Positions 1-7,428 of a DNA stretch of 64,000 bases are shown one piece after another (within the stretch, counting starts at the first letter, position 1; every line of letters starts with the position of its first letter). Source of the stretch: [Clostridium] symbiosum (lineage in GTDB: Bacteria > Bacillota > Clostridia > Lachnospirales > Lachnospiraceae); contig JAETSN010000004.1 of NCBI GenBank assembly GCA_021769625.1, positions 1 through 64,000 on the forward strand, in the 5' to 3' direction. A model generated the notes under the pieces. It searched no databases. It was not told where the DNA came from and worked only from the letters and a program-made list of their open reading frames with translations. The position numbers and the translations under genes are program-made.

Positions 1-181
1 TGATGCGCGGGACACAGGAACCGTAAACAGGGTAGCAGAACGCTATGGTATCCTCATTGCCCAAAAGTGTCCCGAAATCCAGATCCTGCTCAATGCTGTA
101 TGCATCTATTTTCATCCGCTTCGCAAATTGTTCCGCAATATACCGGGAATTTCCCGTTCCCGAAAAATAAAGGATCATCAT
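1..181 (-). CDS. EFR1-like flavodoxin/ferredoxin protein, N-terminal part only
   Basis: Only the first 60 codons are inside the window; the gene runs off the left edge. The visible protein begins MMILYFSGTGNSRYIAE, the FMN-phosphate loop (SGTGNS) of flavodoxin-like folds, followed by a second strand reading AFCYPVYGS. In Clostridia this start is typical of EFR1-family proteins, where a flavodoxin domain is followed by a ferredoxin 4Fe-4S domain, and which are thought to carry electrons in the cytoplasm. The ferredoxin part cannot be seen, so a plain flavodoxin is also possible. A GGTGGAG ribosome site sits about 5 bases before the first ATG. Confidence 0.7.
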   Translation of the reverse strand, partial: MMILYFSGTGNSRYIAEQFAKRMKIDAYSIEQDLDFGTLLGNEDTIAFCYPVYGSCVPRI

Positions 182-259
182 TGTATTCTCCACCATCCAT
201 CTCAATTTCCCAAAATATCCGCATTCTCAGGGACGATCAGATACTCGCAAAAGCCCTGA

Positions 260-1156
260 TCAGCTCCATCCCCTTCTCCTCCGGATCACCCTCGCATATT
301 GATTCTCCGAATCTTCGACGATCTCTATCTCGCCCCGTCCGATATAGTATTCGATCCGTCCGGCATACCACCAGTCCCCCACGCCAAGCTGTGTGTGGCC
401 GAGGATATTGCCGATCACTCTTGCCTCCCTCACCGGAACATCCCCGAGCCACCGCCATATCAGAAAATCATAGAAGTCTTCCGGAACACTGAAAACTTTT
501 CCGCTTATCACGGCGCGGAGGGGACTGTTTTCCTCGACCAGAGTGCTCCACAACATGGCATACATGCGGATTTCCTCCCTTGAGAGAGGTTTTTCATACG
601 GTAAAAATCCTGCAAACTCCTCCGCCGAAACCTCACTCCAGCTATGACAGGAAATGATCGTTTTATCGCGGACTACATATTCCGGAAGCCTCACCGTCGA
701 TATCGCATTTTCGTATCCCTCCAATATCCGGCAAAGGCTGTAAAATCCGCATCTGGAGTAGGGCGCATCGCTGTACCATATCCTGACTGCTTCCCCGTCA
801 TCCAGAAAATCGATCAGCCGATGCAGGCAATTTGCATAGACATCGACCGCTTTTCTTAATTCTTTCTTTGTCTCCTCATCCTGCGCCCACTGATCCCGCG
901 CATACATCGAACAGATTAGTTTCCTGCGGTACGAACTTTCCATCGGCTCCCTGATATCTCCCACGTCCATCATAAAACCGAGACAGATAACCTCCTGCGC
1001 CGTTCCCTCTATCCAGCCACTGAAAGGTTTTACGGGCGGCGTCTTTTTCCCCGCCATCCAGACGGATGTGGGACCCTTTGCCGTTCCGATGACGACTTTA
1101 TTTTTTGCCGCTTTCATGGCGCCGGCTTCGCTCTCGCCAAATAATACTTCAATCAT
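260..1156 (-). CDS. DUF1835/DUF3658 domain protein
   Basis: A 298-residue protein of unknown function. The N-terminal stretch beginning MIEVLFGESEAG fits the DUF1835 domain, and the C-terminal part (WLGDVP, then RVIGNILGHTQLGVGD and RIEYYI) fits the small winged-helix-like DUF3658 usually paired with it. These proteins are standalone cytoplasmic proteins in many Firmicutes and no reaction is established. The frame stays open to 1237, but the start at 1156 is preferred because an AGGAGA ribosome site lies 10 bases upstream and the DUF1835 motif starts there. It follows hisD on the same strand with a 98-base gap, so it may be read from the his operon. Confidence 0.75.
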   Translation of the reverse strand: MIEVLFGESEAGAMKAAKNKVVIGTAKGPTSVWMAGKKTPPVKPFSGWIEGTAQEVICLGFMMDVGDIREPMESSYRRKLICSMYARDQWAQDEETKKELRKAVDVYANCLHRLIDFLDDGEAVRIWYSDAPYSRCGFYSLCRILEGYENAISTVRLPEYVVRDKTIISCHSWSEVSAEEFAGFLPYEKPLSREEIRMYAMLWSTLVEENSPLRAVISGKVFSVPEDFYDFLIWRWLGDVPVREARVIGNILGHTQLGVGDWWYAGRIEYYIGRGEIEIVEDSENQYARVIRRRRGWS

Positions 1157-1254
1157 GTCTGTAAAATCTCCTCTGTGCCAAACCCTCACGGCACAGATAT
1201 CGAAAAGCTCTCCTCTCCCTCTCCGTTTTTGCCGCATGCAGATCCGAAAAACTC

Positions 1255-2544
1255 CTACTGAAAACGCACCGCCACCGAATTGGCGTGGGCGGTCAGCCCC
1301 TCGCTCTTCGCGAACCGCTCGATATCCTCATGGTCGCGCAAAAGCGCTTCCCTGGAATAGGAGATGATGCTTGTCTTCTTGATAAAATCATCCACGCCGA
1401 GAGGCGAGAAAAACTTCGCCGTGCCGTTCGTCGGCAGAATATGGTTCGGTCCCGCGAAATAGTCCCCCAGAGGTTCCGAGGAATACTCGCCCAGAAAGAT
1501 CGCCCCTGCATTTTTCACCTTCGTCATGGTCTGGAAAGGATCTCTTGTCAGGATCTCCATATGTTCCGAAGCAATGTCGTTCGCCGCCTCCAGCGCCTCA
1601 TCCATATTCTCCGCCACCAGAATGTAACCGTAATGCTCCAGAGATTTCCTGATGATCTCCTCCCTGGAAAGCTGTTTTGTAAAACGCTCCACTTCCTCTG
1701 AAACCTTCTTCGCCAGCTCCATCGAATCCGTGATCAGAATAGCACTGGCAAGTTCGTCATGTTCCGCCTGGGACAAAAGATCCGCCGCCACATACCGGGG
1801 ATTCGCCGTATCGTCCGCCAGTATTAGGATTTCACTCGGCCCCGCCACCGAATCGATACTCACATAGCCGAATACCGCCTTCTTGGCAAGTGCAACAAAA
1901 ATATTGCCGGGACCGGTGATCTTATCCACCTTCGGGATGGACTGTGTGCCGAACGCCAGCGCCGCGATCGCCTGCGCGCCGCCCACCTTGTATATTTTAT
2001 CGACGCCCGCGATATCCGCCGCCACGAGGGTTCCCGGATTTACCTTTCCGTCCTTTCCCGGCGGTGTCGTCATAATGATCTCCTCCACACCAGCCACTTT
2101 CGCGGGCACCACGTTCATCAGCACGCTGGAAGGATAAGCCGCCTTCCCTCCGGGCACATAAACACCCGCCCTCCGCAGCGGCGTGATCCGCTGTCCCAGA
2201 ATGGAACCGTCCGGTTTCATCGTAAAAAAGCTCTGCCTGACCTGTTTTTCGTGAAAAGCCCGGATATTTTCCGCCGACCTCTTCATCGTCTCGATTAGCG
2301 CCTCGTCCAGCGCCCGATAGGCCTCCCTGATCTCCTTCCCTGTCACCGCCAGATCTTCTGCCGTCAGCTCGCAGTGGTCAAACTGCTTCGTAAGATCAAA
2401 GACTGCCTGATCCCCGCGCTCCTTTACCTGCTCGATGATCCCGTTCACGGTTTCCTCATACTCCCCATAGTGATTCGGGCTTCTCTTCAGCAGATCGCTC
2501 AGTATATTTTTTTTCGTCTCACCATTCAGCTTTACAATTCTCAT
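1255..2544 (-). CDS. hisD: Histidinol dehydrogenase
   Basis: Catalyses the last two steps of histidine synthesis, L-histidinol to L-histidine with two NAD+. The 429 residues match the family length. The zinc ligands known from the E. coli enzyme are all present: Gln259 and His262 in SQAEHDE, the Asp of GDYFAGPNH, and the His of the C-terminal HANSVAVRF. The catalytic Glu-His pair is in ASEHMEIL. An AGGAGG site lies 6 bases before the ATG. It starts only 18 bases after the nucleoside phosphorylase stop, so the two are likely co-transcribed. hisG and hisZ lie further upstream, separated by that gene and a toxin-antitoxin pair. Confidence 0.97.
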   Translation of the reverse strand: MRIVKLNGETKKNILSDLLKRSPNHYGEYEETVNGIIEQVKERGDQAVFDLTKQFDHCELTAEDLAVTGKEIREAYRALDEALIETMKRSAENIRAFHEKQVRQSFFTMKPDGSILGQRITPLRRAGVYVPGGKAAYPSSVLMNVVPAKVAGVEEIIMTTPPGKDGKVNPGTLVAADIAGVDKIYKVGGAQAIAALAFGTQSIPKVDKITGPGNIFVALAKKAVFGYVSIDSVAGPSEILILADDTANPRYVAADLLSQAEHDELASAILITDSMELAKKVSEEVERFTKQLSREEIIRKSLEHYGYILVAENMDEALEAANDIASEHMEILTRDPFQTMTKVKNAGAIFLGEYSSEPLGDYFAGPNHILPTNGTAKFFSPLGVDDFIKKTSIISYSREALLRDHEDIERFAKSEGLTAHANSVAVRFQ

Positions 2545-2562
2545 TCCGATCCTCCTGTACCT

Positions 2563-3330
2563 TTACAATTTCTTTACGATCTCGATCGCAGTAGAAATCA
2601 AACGGTATCTTATATCCTTTTGCATATTCCAGTCCCGGGAATCCCACGCCTCGCCGCTCACATCATCGCCGGCATACAATAACTGGGCAAGCGGAATATG
2701 ATGATACTGAGACACCGCAAAAAAAGCCGCCGCTTCCATTTCCACGGTTATACATCCCTCGTTTCGTCTCAACTCGATCATATCTGGCGTTTCCCTGTAT
2801 ATGGCATCGCTTGTCCATGTCTTTCCTGTTTTAAACGGAATCCCCATCTGCCTCAGACACGAGACAACCGTCTCGGCTGCCCCCTTATGACATTCTATTT
2901 CACGGGAGGGCTCTATGTAATGATAGGATGTTCCCTCATCCCTGACCGCGGAGACCGGTACAATGATCTCCCCCACCTTGCTTTCCTTTGTCAACGCCCC
3001 TGCGCCCCCGCAAACTATAAACTTCTCACACCCCATAGCATGCAGTTCTTCAAGCGTTACAGCCGCACCGGGCGCGCCGCAAAATGCCATCGTGATGCAA
3101 AGCCTGTCCTCACCATATGTATATTCGTAAACAGGTATGTCAAGCACTTCTGAATTGAGATAACCGATGACGGGAAGATCATTTTCCGCAACAAACAGAT
3201 CCAGCTCCTTCCTGAAAAAGGTAATGACACACCTTTCCGGCAGACTCTCAGCAAGAAAATCCGCCGGCTGAATGATCGGGTTTTTACTGGTATCAAATTC
3301 ACATATGGGATACTTATCCTTCCATATCAT
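2563..3330 (-). CDS. Nucleoside phosphorylase family protein (uridine phosphorylase-like)
   Basis: A 255-residue member of the PNP/UDP phosphorylase superfamily, expected to split nucleosides with phosphate in the cytoplasm. Seen in the sequence: the phosphate/ribose loop FCGAPGAAVTLEEL, the conserved CGGAGAL strand near residue 110, and the ribose-binding VEMEAAAFFAV near residue 197. This fits the uridine phosphorylase side of the family better than trimeric PNP, but the substrate cannot be fixed. It sits between relE and hisD. An AAGGAG site is 11 bases before the ATG. Why a salvage-type enzyme lies inside a histidine gene cluster is not clear; it may have come in with relBE. Confidence 0.85.
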   Translation of the reverse strand: MIWKDKYPICEFDTSKNPIIQPADFLAESLPERCVITFFRKELDLFVAENDLPVIGYLNSEVLDIPVYEYTYGEDRLCITMAFCGAPGAAVTLEELHAMGCEKFIVCGGAGALTKESKVGEIIVPVSAVRDEGTSYHYIEPSREIECHKGAAETVVSCLRQMGIPFKTGKTWTSDAIYRETPDMIELRRNEGCITVEMEAAAFFAVSQYHHIPLAQLLYAGDDVSGEAWDSRDWNMQKDIRYRLISTAIEIVKKL

Positions 3331-3376
3331 ACTTTTTTTGTCTCCTTAAATCCACATTTGTCTCTTTGTACCACGG

Positions 3377-3691
3377 CTAATACATTTTATTCTCATAATC
3401 CTGCAGCTCGTGAAAAATATTATCCACAAATACTACATTATCCACGATTCGATACAACATAAAATATCTGTGATTTAAAAAGTTGACGCGACGATATTCT
3501 AACTGACGTAGTCTTGGGTTATCACATAGCTTCAGGCTTCCTGCTACATATTTTAGGCTTTTGATTGTTGCATCATAATCATTCAGTACATTTTCCGCCG
3601 CCTGTATATTCCCTTTCTCAATAATAAGATATTTAATAAAATGTTCCAAGTCCTCTTCTGCATCCCTTGTAACTACTACTTTATAGTCCAT
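3377..3691 (-). CDS. RelE/ParE family toxin
   Basis: A 104-residue protein of type II toxin size. It begins MDYKVVVTRDAEEDLEHFI, the usual first strand and helix of the RelE/ParE fold, and later shows the pattern RQLEYRRVNFLNHRYFMLYRI with the C-terminal VFVDNIFHELQDY strand. Members of this fold are either ribosome-dependent mRNA endonucleases (RelE) or gyrase poisons (ParE); the sequence alone does not tell which. Its start overlaps the end of the antitoxin gene by 11 bases, the usual translationally coupled order with the antitoxin first. Confidence 0.85.
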   Translation of the reverse strand: MDYKVVVTRDAEEDLEHFIKYLIIEKGNIQAAENVLNDYDATIKSLKYVAGSLKLCDNPRLRQLEYRRVNFLNHRYFMLYRIVDNVVFVDNIFHELQDYENKMY

Positions 3692-3974
3692 ACTTTGCCC
3701 TCATATCCCGAGAAACTTCCGTCGCATCTTTATACATCCCCTGTGCCGCATGCTCACGCGATTTTTCCAGCTTATCTAATATTTCATGTTCTGCCAATGC
3801 TCCATATGGATTTGCAGCTGCCCTTTTTATTTCAAACGGAAAGCCATTTACCGCCAGCGCCTGCGTTAAAAACATACGGATTGCAGTTGTGGTATCTGTT
3901 CCCAGGTCTTTAAACAAAGCATCTGACTTTGCCTTTAAATCATCGTCCACTCTTACTTGAATCGTACTTGCCAT
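3681..3974 (-). CDS. RelB/DinJ family antitoxin
   Basis: A 97-residue protein. The N-terminal MASTIQVRVDDDLKAKSD is the ribbon-helix-helix DNA-binding segment of RelB/DinJ antitoxins, followed by ATTAIRMFLTQALAV-like helix 2 (TTTAIRMFL) and the GFPFEI motif common in this family. The C-terminal half (LAEHEILDKLEKSREHA) would wrap the toxin. It is expected to bind its own promoter as a dimer; a 36-bp palindrome overlapping the -35 box lies 54 bases upstream. An AGGAGG site lies 8 bases before the ATG. Confidence 0.9.
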   Translation of the reverse strand: MASTIQVRVDDDLKAKSDALFKDLGTDTTTAIRMFLTQALAVNGFPFEIKRAAANPYGALAEHEILDKLEKSREHAAQGMYKDATEVSRDMRAKYGL

Positions 3975-4011
3975 CTACGCCGCCTCCTACGCCTACTCTA
4001 TTTCTACTTTA

Positions 4012-4040
4012 AAAATAGCAAACAAACAATGCAGAGTCAA
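4012..4040 (-). promoter_or_regulatory. relBE promoter
   Basis: On the minus strand TTGACT is followed by 17 bases and TATTTT, a good sigma-A promoter, about 40 bases before the relB start. It gives the toxin-antitoxin pair its own transcription start inside the his cluster and could also serve the phosphorylase and hisD downstream. Confidence 0.7.
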
Positions 4041-4063
4041 TACAATTGTAATAACTCAGCATT
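4028..4063. promoter_or_regulatory. 36-bp palindrome, probable RelB operator
   Basis: A nearly perfect inverted repeat centred on TACAATTGTA, with outer arms AATGC-N-GAGT and ACTC-N-GCATT. It covers the -35 box of the relBE promoter, where binding of the RelB-RelE complex would block RNA polymerase. Autoregulation of this kind is well known for the family; binding here is inferred. Confidence 0.65.
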
Positions 4064-4121
4064 AATCTTCCAACAAACTTCGATTTGTCGACTCTCAAAC
4101 GCTTTGCCCCCGGACTTCTCC

Positions 4122-4769
4122 CTATTCACAGACCTCCTTCAGCCGATGGATCAGCCCGCTGACCCTCTCATACTCCATCCGCATGCTCACCGGGTTCACG
4201 ATCATCCGCGCGGACAGCGGACACACCTCCTCCAAAACGCCGAGCCCGTTTTCCCTCAGCGTCCCGCCGGTCTCCACGATATCCACGATCACATCCGACA
4301 AGCCCACGATCGGTCCTAATTCCACCGAACCGTTTAACTTGATGATATCCACCGTCTGATGCTTCTTATTATAAAAATATTCTTTCGCGATCAGCGGATA
4401 CTTTGTCGCCACCCGGATCCTCTCGTGATGCTGTAACAGCTCCGCCGCCTCCGCCGGTCCGCAGACGCACATCCTGCATTTCCCGAAACCGAGATCCAAC
4501 ACCTCGTATACCCGCCTGTTTTCCTCCATGATCGTGTCTCTTCCCACCACGCCGATATCCGCCGCGCCGTACTCTACATAGGTCGGCACATCCGGTCCCT
4601 TGGACAGGAAAAATTTCAGCTTTTGCTCTTCATTGACAAAGATCAGCTTCCGGGAATCCTTATCCTTCATCTCCTCGCAGGTGATCCCCAGCTTTTCCAA
4701 CAATTCCAACGTTTTATTTGCAAGCCTGCCCTTCGCCAGTGCGAAAGTCAGATATCCGTCATTTTTCAT
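4122..4769 (-). CDS. hisG: ATP phosphoribosyltransferase, short form
   Basis: Catalyses the first committed step of histidine synthesis, ATP + PRPP to phosphoribosyl-ATP. At 215 residues it is the short form, without the C-terminal regulatory domain, and so should need HisZ, which is encoded just upstream. Seen: FALAKGRLANKTLELLEK at the N-terminus, the GAADIGVVGRD motif, and the PRPP loop DIVETGGTLRENG near residue 170. The ATG overlaps the stop codon of a 21-codon leader ORF as ATGA. The first ten codons and ribosome site are also duplicated upstream (see the repeat at 4741-4917). Confidence 0.97.
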   Translation of the reverse strand: MKNDGYLTFALAKGRLANKTLELLEKLGITCEEMKDKDSRKLIFVNEEQKLKFFLSKGPDVPTYVEYGAADIGVVGRDTIMEENRRVYEVLDLGFGKCRMCVCGPAEAAELLQHHERIRVATKYPLIAKEYFYNKKHQTVDIIKLNGSVELGPIVGLSDVIVDIVETGGTLRENGLGVLEEVCPLSARMIVNPVSMRMEYERVSGLIHRLKEVCE

Positions 4770-4917
4770 AACTTACCTCTCCCCTCTGACTCCACATCTG
4801 CGAAAGTCAGATATCCGTCATTCTCCATCATACTTCTTTCCTGCTGACTTCGCATCTGCGTACGTCAGGTATCTTTCATTTCCATCTTGTTTCCTTACTG
4901 CTGACTTTACATCCGCA
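4741..4917 (-). repeat. Tandem duplication of the hisG translation start region
   Basis: Three imperfect copies with a period of 57-59 bases begin at 4741, 4800 and 4858, with a fragment of a fourth at 4915. The unit holds the hisG ribosome site, start codon and the codons for NDGYLTF. Copies 1 and 2 are identical over 23 bases; copy 3 has drifted and contains an early TGA. Nothing else lies between hisZ and hisG, so the whole intergenic region is made of copies of the hisG 5' end. Confidence 0.85.
4766..4831 (-). CDS. 21-codon leader ORF created by hisG 5' duplication
   Basis: This ORF starts with two ATG codons after an AGGAAAG site. Its residues 3-10, ENDGYLTF, match hisG residues 2-9, KNDGYLTF. 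It then reads ADVESEGRGKL and ends in a TGA that overlaps the hisG ATG (ATGA). Such an overlap can couple translation of hisG to that of the leader. It contains no histidine codons, so it is not a classical his attenuator peptide. Whether it is translated is unproven; it may just be a by-product of the duplication. Confidence 0.5.
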   Translation of the reverse strand: MMENDGYLTFADVESEGRGKL

Positions 4918-4939
4918 AAGCCCGGCTAACACATTCTGA

Positions 4940-6130
4940 TCATTGATCTTCCTCAAAATACTCCGCCTGACATCCTCTTCTCTCCGCCAGCACCTGATAT
5001 TCCTCTCTCGACTTCCCTGCCTCTCTCTGTATCAACTCCACGCAGATGCCGCTCCCCCGCAGCTCATTCGCCCGCAGAAGCGCCTTCTCAAACGCCGCCC
5101 TTTCATAGACCACTATCGCATGCTTTCCTTCCACGGACAGATCAATTTTCTGACTTGCCATCGCCGTCATCAGATCGTCCAGCACCACCACAAACCCCAC
5201 AGCAGGCGCATCCTTTCCGAAAGTCCCCAGAAGATTATCATACCTTCCGCCTTTCACGATGGCATCCCCCACGCCGTATGTGTAAGCCCGGAACGTCACA
5301 CCGGTATAATAATGATACTTGCTCAGCATACCGAAATCAAAGGAGACATACTGCTGTACGCCGTAGACCGTCAGCAGTTCGTACAACTGCTTTAACCGCT
5401 CCACCGCCCTCATCGAACGCTCATTGGAGACAAGCGCCTCCGCCTTGTCGAGCACCCCGGCAGTCCCGAACAATTCCGTTATCTTTAAAAAAGCCTCCCT
5501 GTATTCCTCCTCAATATGCTGCTCCTTCAGCAGATCCTCCACGCCGAAAATATTTTTGCCGCTGACATTCTCCCGCAGCGCAAGTTCCGTCTCTCCGGGC
5601 AGCCCAGCCGCCTCGCAGAGCCCCCTGAAATAGTCCGCCTGCCCGACAGTCACCTGAAACTGCTGAAGTCCCGTACTTTTCAGACACTCGATCAGCATGG
5701 CGATCACCTCCGCGTCCGCCTCCACACTGCCATCCCCGATCAGCTCCGCCCCCATCTGGGTCACTTCACAGAGCTTCCCCTGCAGGCTCGATATATTGGT
5801 AAACGTATTTCCCGAATAGCAGAACCGGATCGGAAACGTCTCCTCCATAAAATACTTTGCCGCACAGCGCGCCATGGAGGGCGTGAAATCCGGGCGCAGC
5901 GCCAGCGTGTTCCCGTCCTTGTCAAAAAATTTATACAGCTCCTTGGACGGCGTCGTGCCGATCTCCCTGGAAAACACATCAAAAAACTCAAAAGACGGCG
6001 TCTGGATATCCTGATAGCCGAAGCTCTTCAGCTTCCCGTGTATCAGCTCCTCCAGCTTCAATTTCCTCGCGAATTCCCCGCCGTAAATATCCCTGACACC
6101 CTCCGGTGTGTGCAATAAATTCCGATTCAT
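4940..6130 (-). CDS. hisZ: ATP phosphoribosyltransferase regulatory subunit
   Basis: A 396-residue paralog of histidyl-tRNA synthetase that forms the regulatory part of the HisZ-HisG complex and binds histidine for feedback control. The class II synthetase core is visible: TPEGVRDIYG at the start, motif 2-like TLALRPDFTPSMAR near residue 75, and GGRYDNLLGTFGKDAPAVGF near residue 305. The C-terminal anticodon-binding domain of true HisRS is reduced. A GAGGAG site precedes the ATG, and a consensus promoter lies about 50 bases upstream. It is the first gene of the his cluster. Confidence 0.95.
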   Translation of the reverse strand: MNRNLLHTPEGVRDIYGGEFARKLKLEELIHGKLKSFGYQDIQTPSFEFFDVFSREIGTTPSKELYKFFDKDGNTLALRPDFTPSMARCAAKYFMEETFPIRFCYSGNTFTNISSLQGKLCEVTQMGAELIGDGSVEADAEVIAMLIECLKSTGLQQFQVTVGQADYFRGLCEAAGLPGETELALRENVSGKNIFGVEDLLKEQHIEEEYREAFLKITELFGTAGVLDKAEALVSNERSMRAVERLKQLYELLTVYGVQQYVSFDFGMLSKYHYYTGVTFRAYTYGVGDAIVKGGRYDNLLGTFGKDAPAVGFVVVLDDLMTAMASQKIDLSVEGKHAIVVYERAAFEKALLRANELRGSGICVELIQREAGKSREEYQVLAERRGCQAEYFEEDQ

Positions 6131-6146
6131 TTCTCCTCACTTCCTG

Positions 6147-6170
6147 CTTTCGCGTATTACCGTGCGAAAG
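6147..6170 (-). other. Hairpin in the hisZ leader
   Basis: CTTTCGC and GCGAAAG form a 7-bp inverted repeat with a 10-base loop between the hisZ promoter and its ribosome site. The leader is only about 40 bases long, too short for a T-box. The role is unknown. Confidence 0.4.
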
Positions 6171-6180
6171 TAACGTACCA

Positions 6181-6209
6181 ATTATAAAAAACAACCGTCC
6201 CTCTGTCAA
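6181..6209 (-). promoter_or_regulatory. hisZ promoter, perfect sigma-A consensus
   Basis: On the minus strand TTGACA, 17 bases, TATAAT: both boxes match the consensus exactly with the ideal spacing. The -35 box overlaps the stop codon of recU. It is expected to drive the his operon strongly; no operator is evident. Confidence 0.85.
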
Positions 6210-6739
6210 GCCCTGTCGTCCAGATCCTTCTGCAGCAGATCCAGATAGGGGATCAGCACGCCGTGCTTGTGCGGAATAAAATACTCCGGATTCAGCTCGT
6301 CAAACCGGAAACTCTTCCTGCCGCCCTTCAGCTTTCTGTCCCAGAAATAGTAGAGCATCTCAAAGGGCAGATAATAGAACTGATCCCTGTGCGTATAGTA
6401 GATCAGAAAAAACGCCACCCCGCCCTGCTTTTCAAACTTTTGCATAAAATCCACCTGATGATCATGGATGTTCTGCAGGGAAAAGGTATCCACCGCGCAC
6501 TCCTTCGCGTCAAAACAGACCGGAATCCCCTGCACCGCCCCGATGTAGTCCACCGTGCTCTTCTGGTCAAAGTACGCCAGCGTGATATGCCTCGATTCCT
6601 TGTCCATCTTGATCGGCGTGATCGGCGTCGGGATCTTCTGGATCAGCGCCAGCCCCGCCTCCGCATACTTTTCATTTGTCCTGTTGATCATATCCTCCAG
6701 GGCGGATCCCCGGAGCCCCCTGCTCTTCCATGTGGGCAT
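6206..6739 (-). CDS. recU: Holliday junction resolvase RecU
   Basis: A 177-residue member of the RecU family of Gram-positive bacteria, which cleaves four-way junctions during recombination and chromosome segregation. It belongs to the PD-(D/E)XK-like nucleases. Seen: the N-terminal RGSALEDMINRTNEKYAEAG, the catalytic stretch VDYIGAVQGIPVCFDAKE with the metal-binding Asp and the Glu/Lys pair, and HDHQVDFMQKFEKQGG. A GAGGAG site precedes the ATG. It carries its own promoter and the next operon starts at its stop codon. Confidence 0.93.
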   Translation of the reverse strand: MPTWKSRGLRGSALEDMINRTNEKYAEAGLALIQKIPTPITPIKMDKESRHITLAYFDQKSTVDYIGAVQGIPVCFDAKECAVDTFSLQNIHDHQVDFMQKFEKQGGVAFFLIYYTHRDQFYYLPFEMLYYFWDRKLKGGRKSFRFDELNPEYFIPHKHGVLIPYLDLLQKDLDDRA

Positions 6740-6844
6740 GTTTCCTCCTCATTTCTGTGTTGCTTTTTCTCGACTTTATTAAAAATGAGGGCTGTTCTCA
6801 ATCTGCTCTCCCCCAAATACATGCATCGCATATTTACTTAAATG

Positions 6845-6873
6845 ATTATATCGAATATTATCCTTAATTACAA
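6845..6873 (-). promoter_or_regulatory. recU promoter
   Basis: TTGTAA, 17 bases, TATAAT on the minus strand, about 105 bases before the recU start. It is divergent from the marR promoter at 6902-6930. Confidence 0.7.
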
Positions 6874-6901
6874 GCCGCGAAAAATTCCGGATAAATCTCA
6901 C

Positions 6902-6930
6902 TTGACAAAAGATCTGTTCATGCATATAAT
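6902..6930 (+). promoter_or_regulatory. marR-MATE promoter, perfect sigma-A consensus
   Basis: TTGACA, 17 bases, TATAAT on the plus strand. The -10 box runs into an inverted repeat (6927-6958) that would cover the transcription start, so a strong promoter is probably held off by a repressor. Confidence 0.88.
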
Positions 6931-6958
6931 TACCACTAGTAATTAACTATGGTAATTA
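6927..6958. promoter_or_regulatory. Probable MarR operator
   Basis: Perfect 9-bp arms TAATTACCA and TGGTAATTA, 14 bases apart, with the inner part also nearly symmetric (TAGT-AATT-AACTA). It overlaps the -10 box and the start of the marR transcript. MarR-family repressors bind such sites as dimers and release them on binding a ligand. The regulator is assumed to be the adjacent gene product. Confidence 0.75.
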
Positions 6959-6978
6959 AATTCAAAAAGGAGCATCCT

Positions 6979-7428
6979 ATGAAACCTGATAAAATCAAAA
7001 AAATGCTGGATGCCTGCTATATGGCAAAACGTGTCAGAGATATGCTCCCTGAACTGCCGGACGGCATAACATCCTCCCATATCCGTTTTATGGATACGAT
7101 CCAAAAGCTGGAGGCTCAGGGGCAGCGGGTAAAAGTATCCGACATCAGTAAAGAATTGAATATTCCAAGGCCGGGCGTAACCAGAACGATCAAGGAAATG
7201 GAAGCAAACGGGTGTCTCAAAAAAATATCATCCGATGAGGACGGACGTATCACGTATATAACCCTGACGGATGAGGGGGAAAAACTGTCGGAAAAATATA
7301 ATTGCCGATTCTTCCTTTCATTATCCGAATGCATGAACGATATTTCCGAGCAGGAGGCAGACTGCATGATCTGCACCATCGACAAACTGTATAAAATCAT
7401 GTGTGAAAGGAAGGCTCGTTATGAATAA
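6979..7428 (+). CDS. MarR family transcriptional regulator
   Basis: A 149-residue winged-helix protein. The DNA-binding part is VSDISKELNIPRPGVTRTIKEMEANGCLKK, with the wing SSDEDGRITYITLTDEGEKL, flanked by helices that form the dimer. It probably represses itself and the MATE transporter, whose ATG lies 8 bases inside the end of this gene. An AAAAGGAG site lies 6 bases before the chosen ATG; the frame is open further upstream, but that part holds the operator. Confidence 0.92.
   Translation: MKPDKIKKMLDACYMAKRVRDMLPELPDGITSSHIRFMDTIQKLEAQGQRVKVSDISKELNIPRPGVTRTIKEMEANGCLKKISSDEDGRITYITLTDEGEKLSEKYNCRFFLSLSECMNDISEQEADCMICTIDKLYKIMCERKARYE

Noticed and set aside
4766-4831. Classical histidine attenuator leader before hisG
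   Set aside because: The leader ORF has no His codons and no antiterminator/terminator pair follows. It is better explained as a duplicated hisG start.
6131-6205. T-box or riboswitch before hisZ
   Set aside because: The distance from promoter to start is only about 50 bases, too short for a T-box, and only one small hairpin is present.
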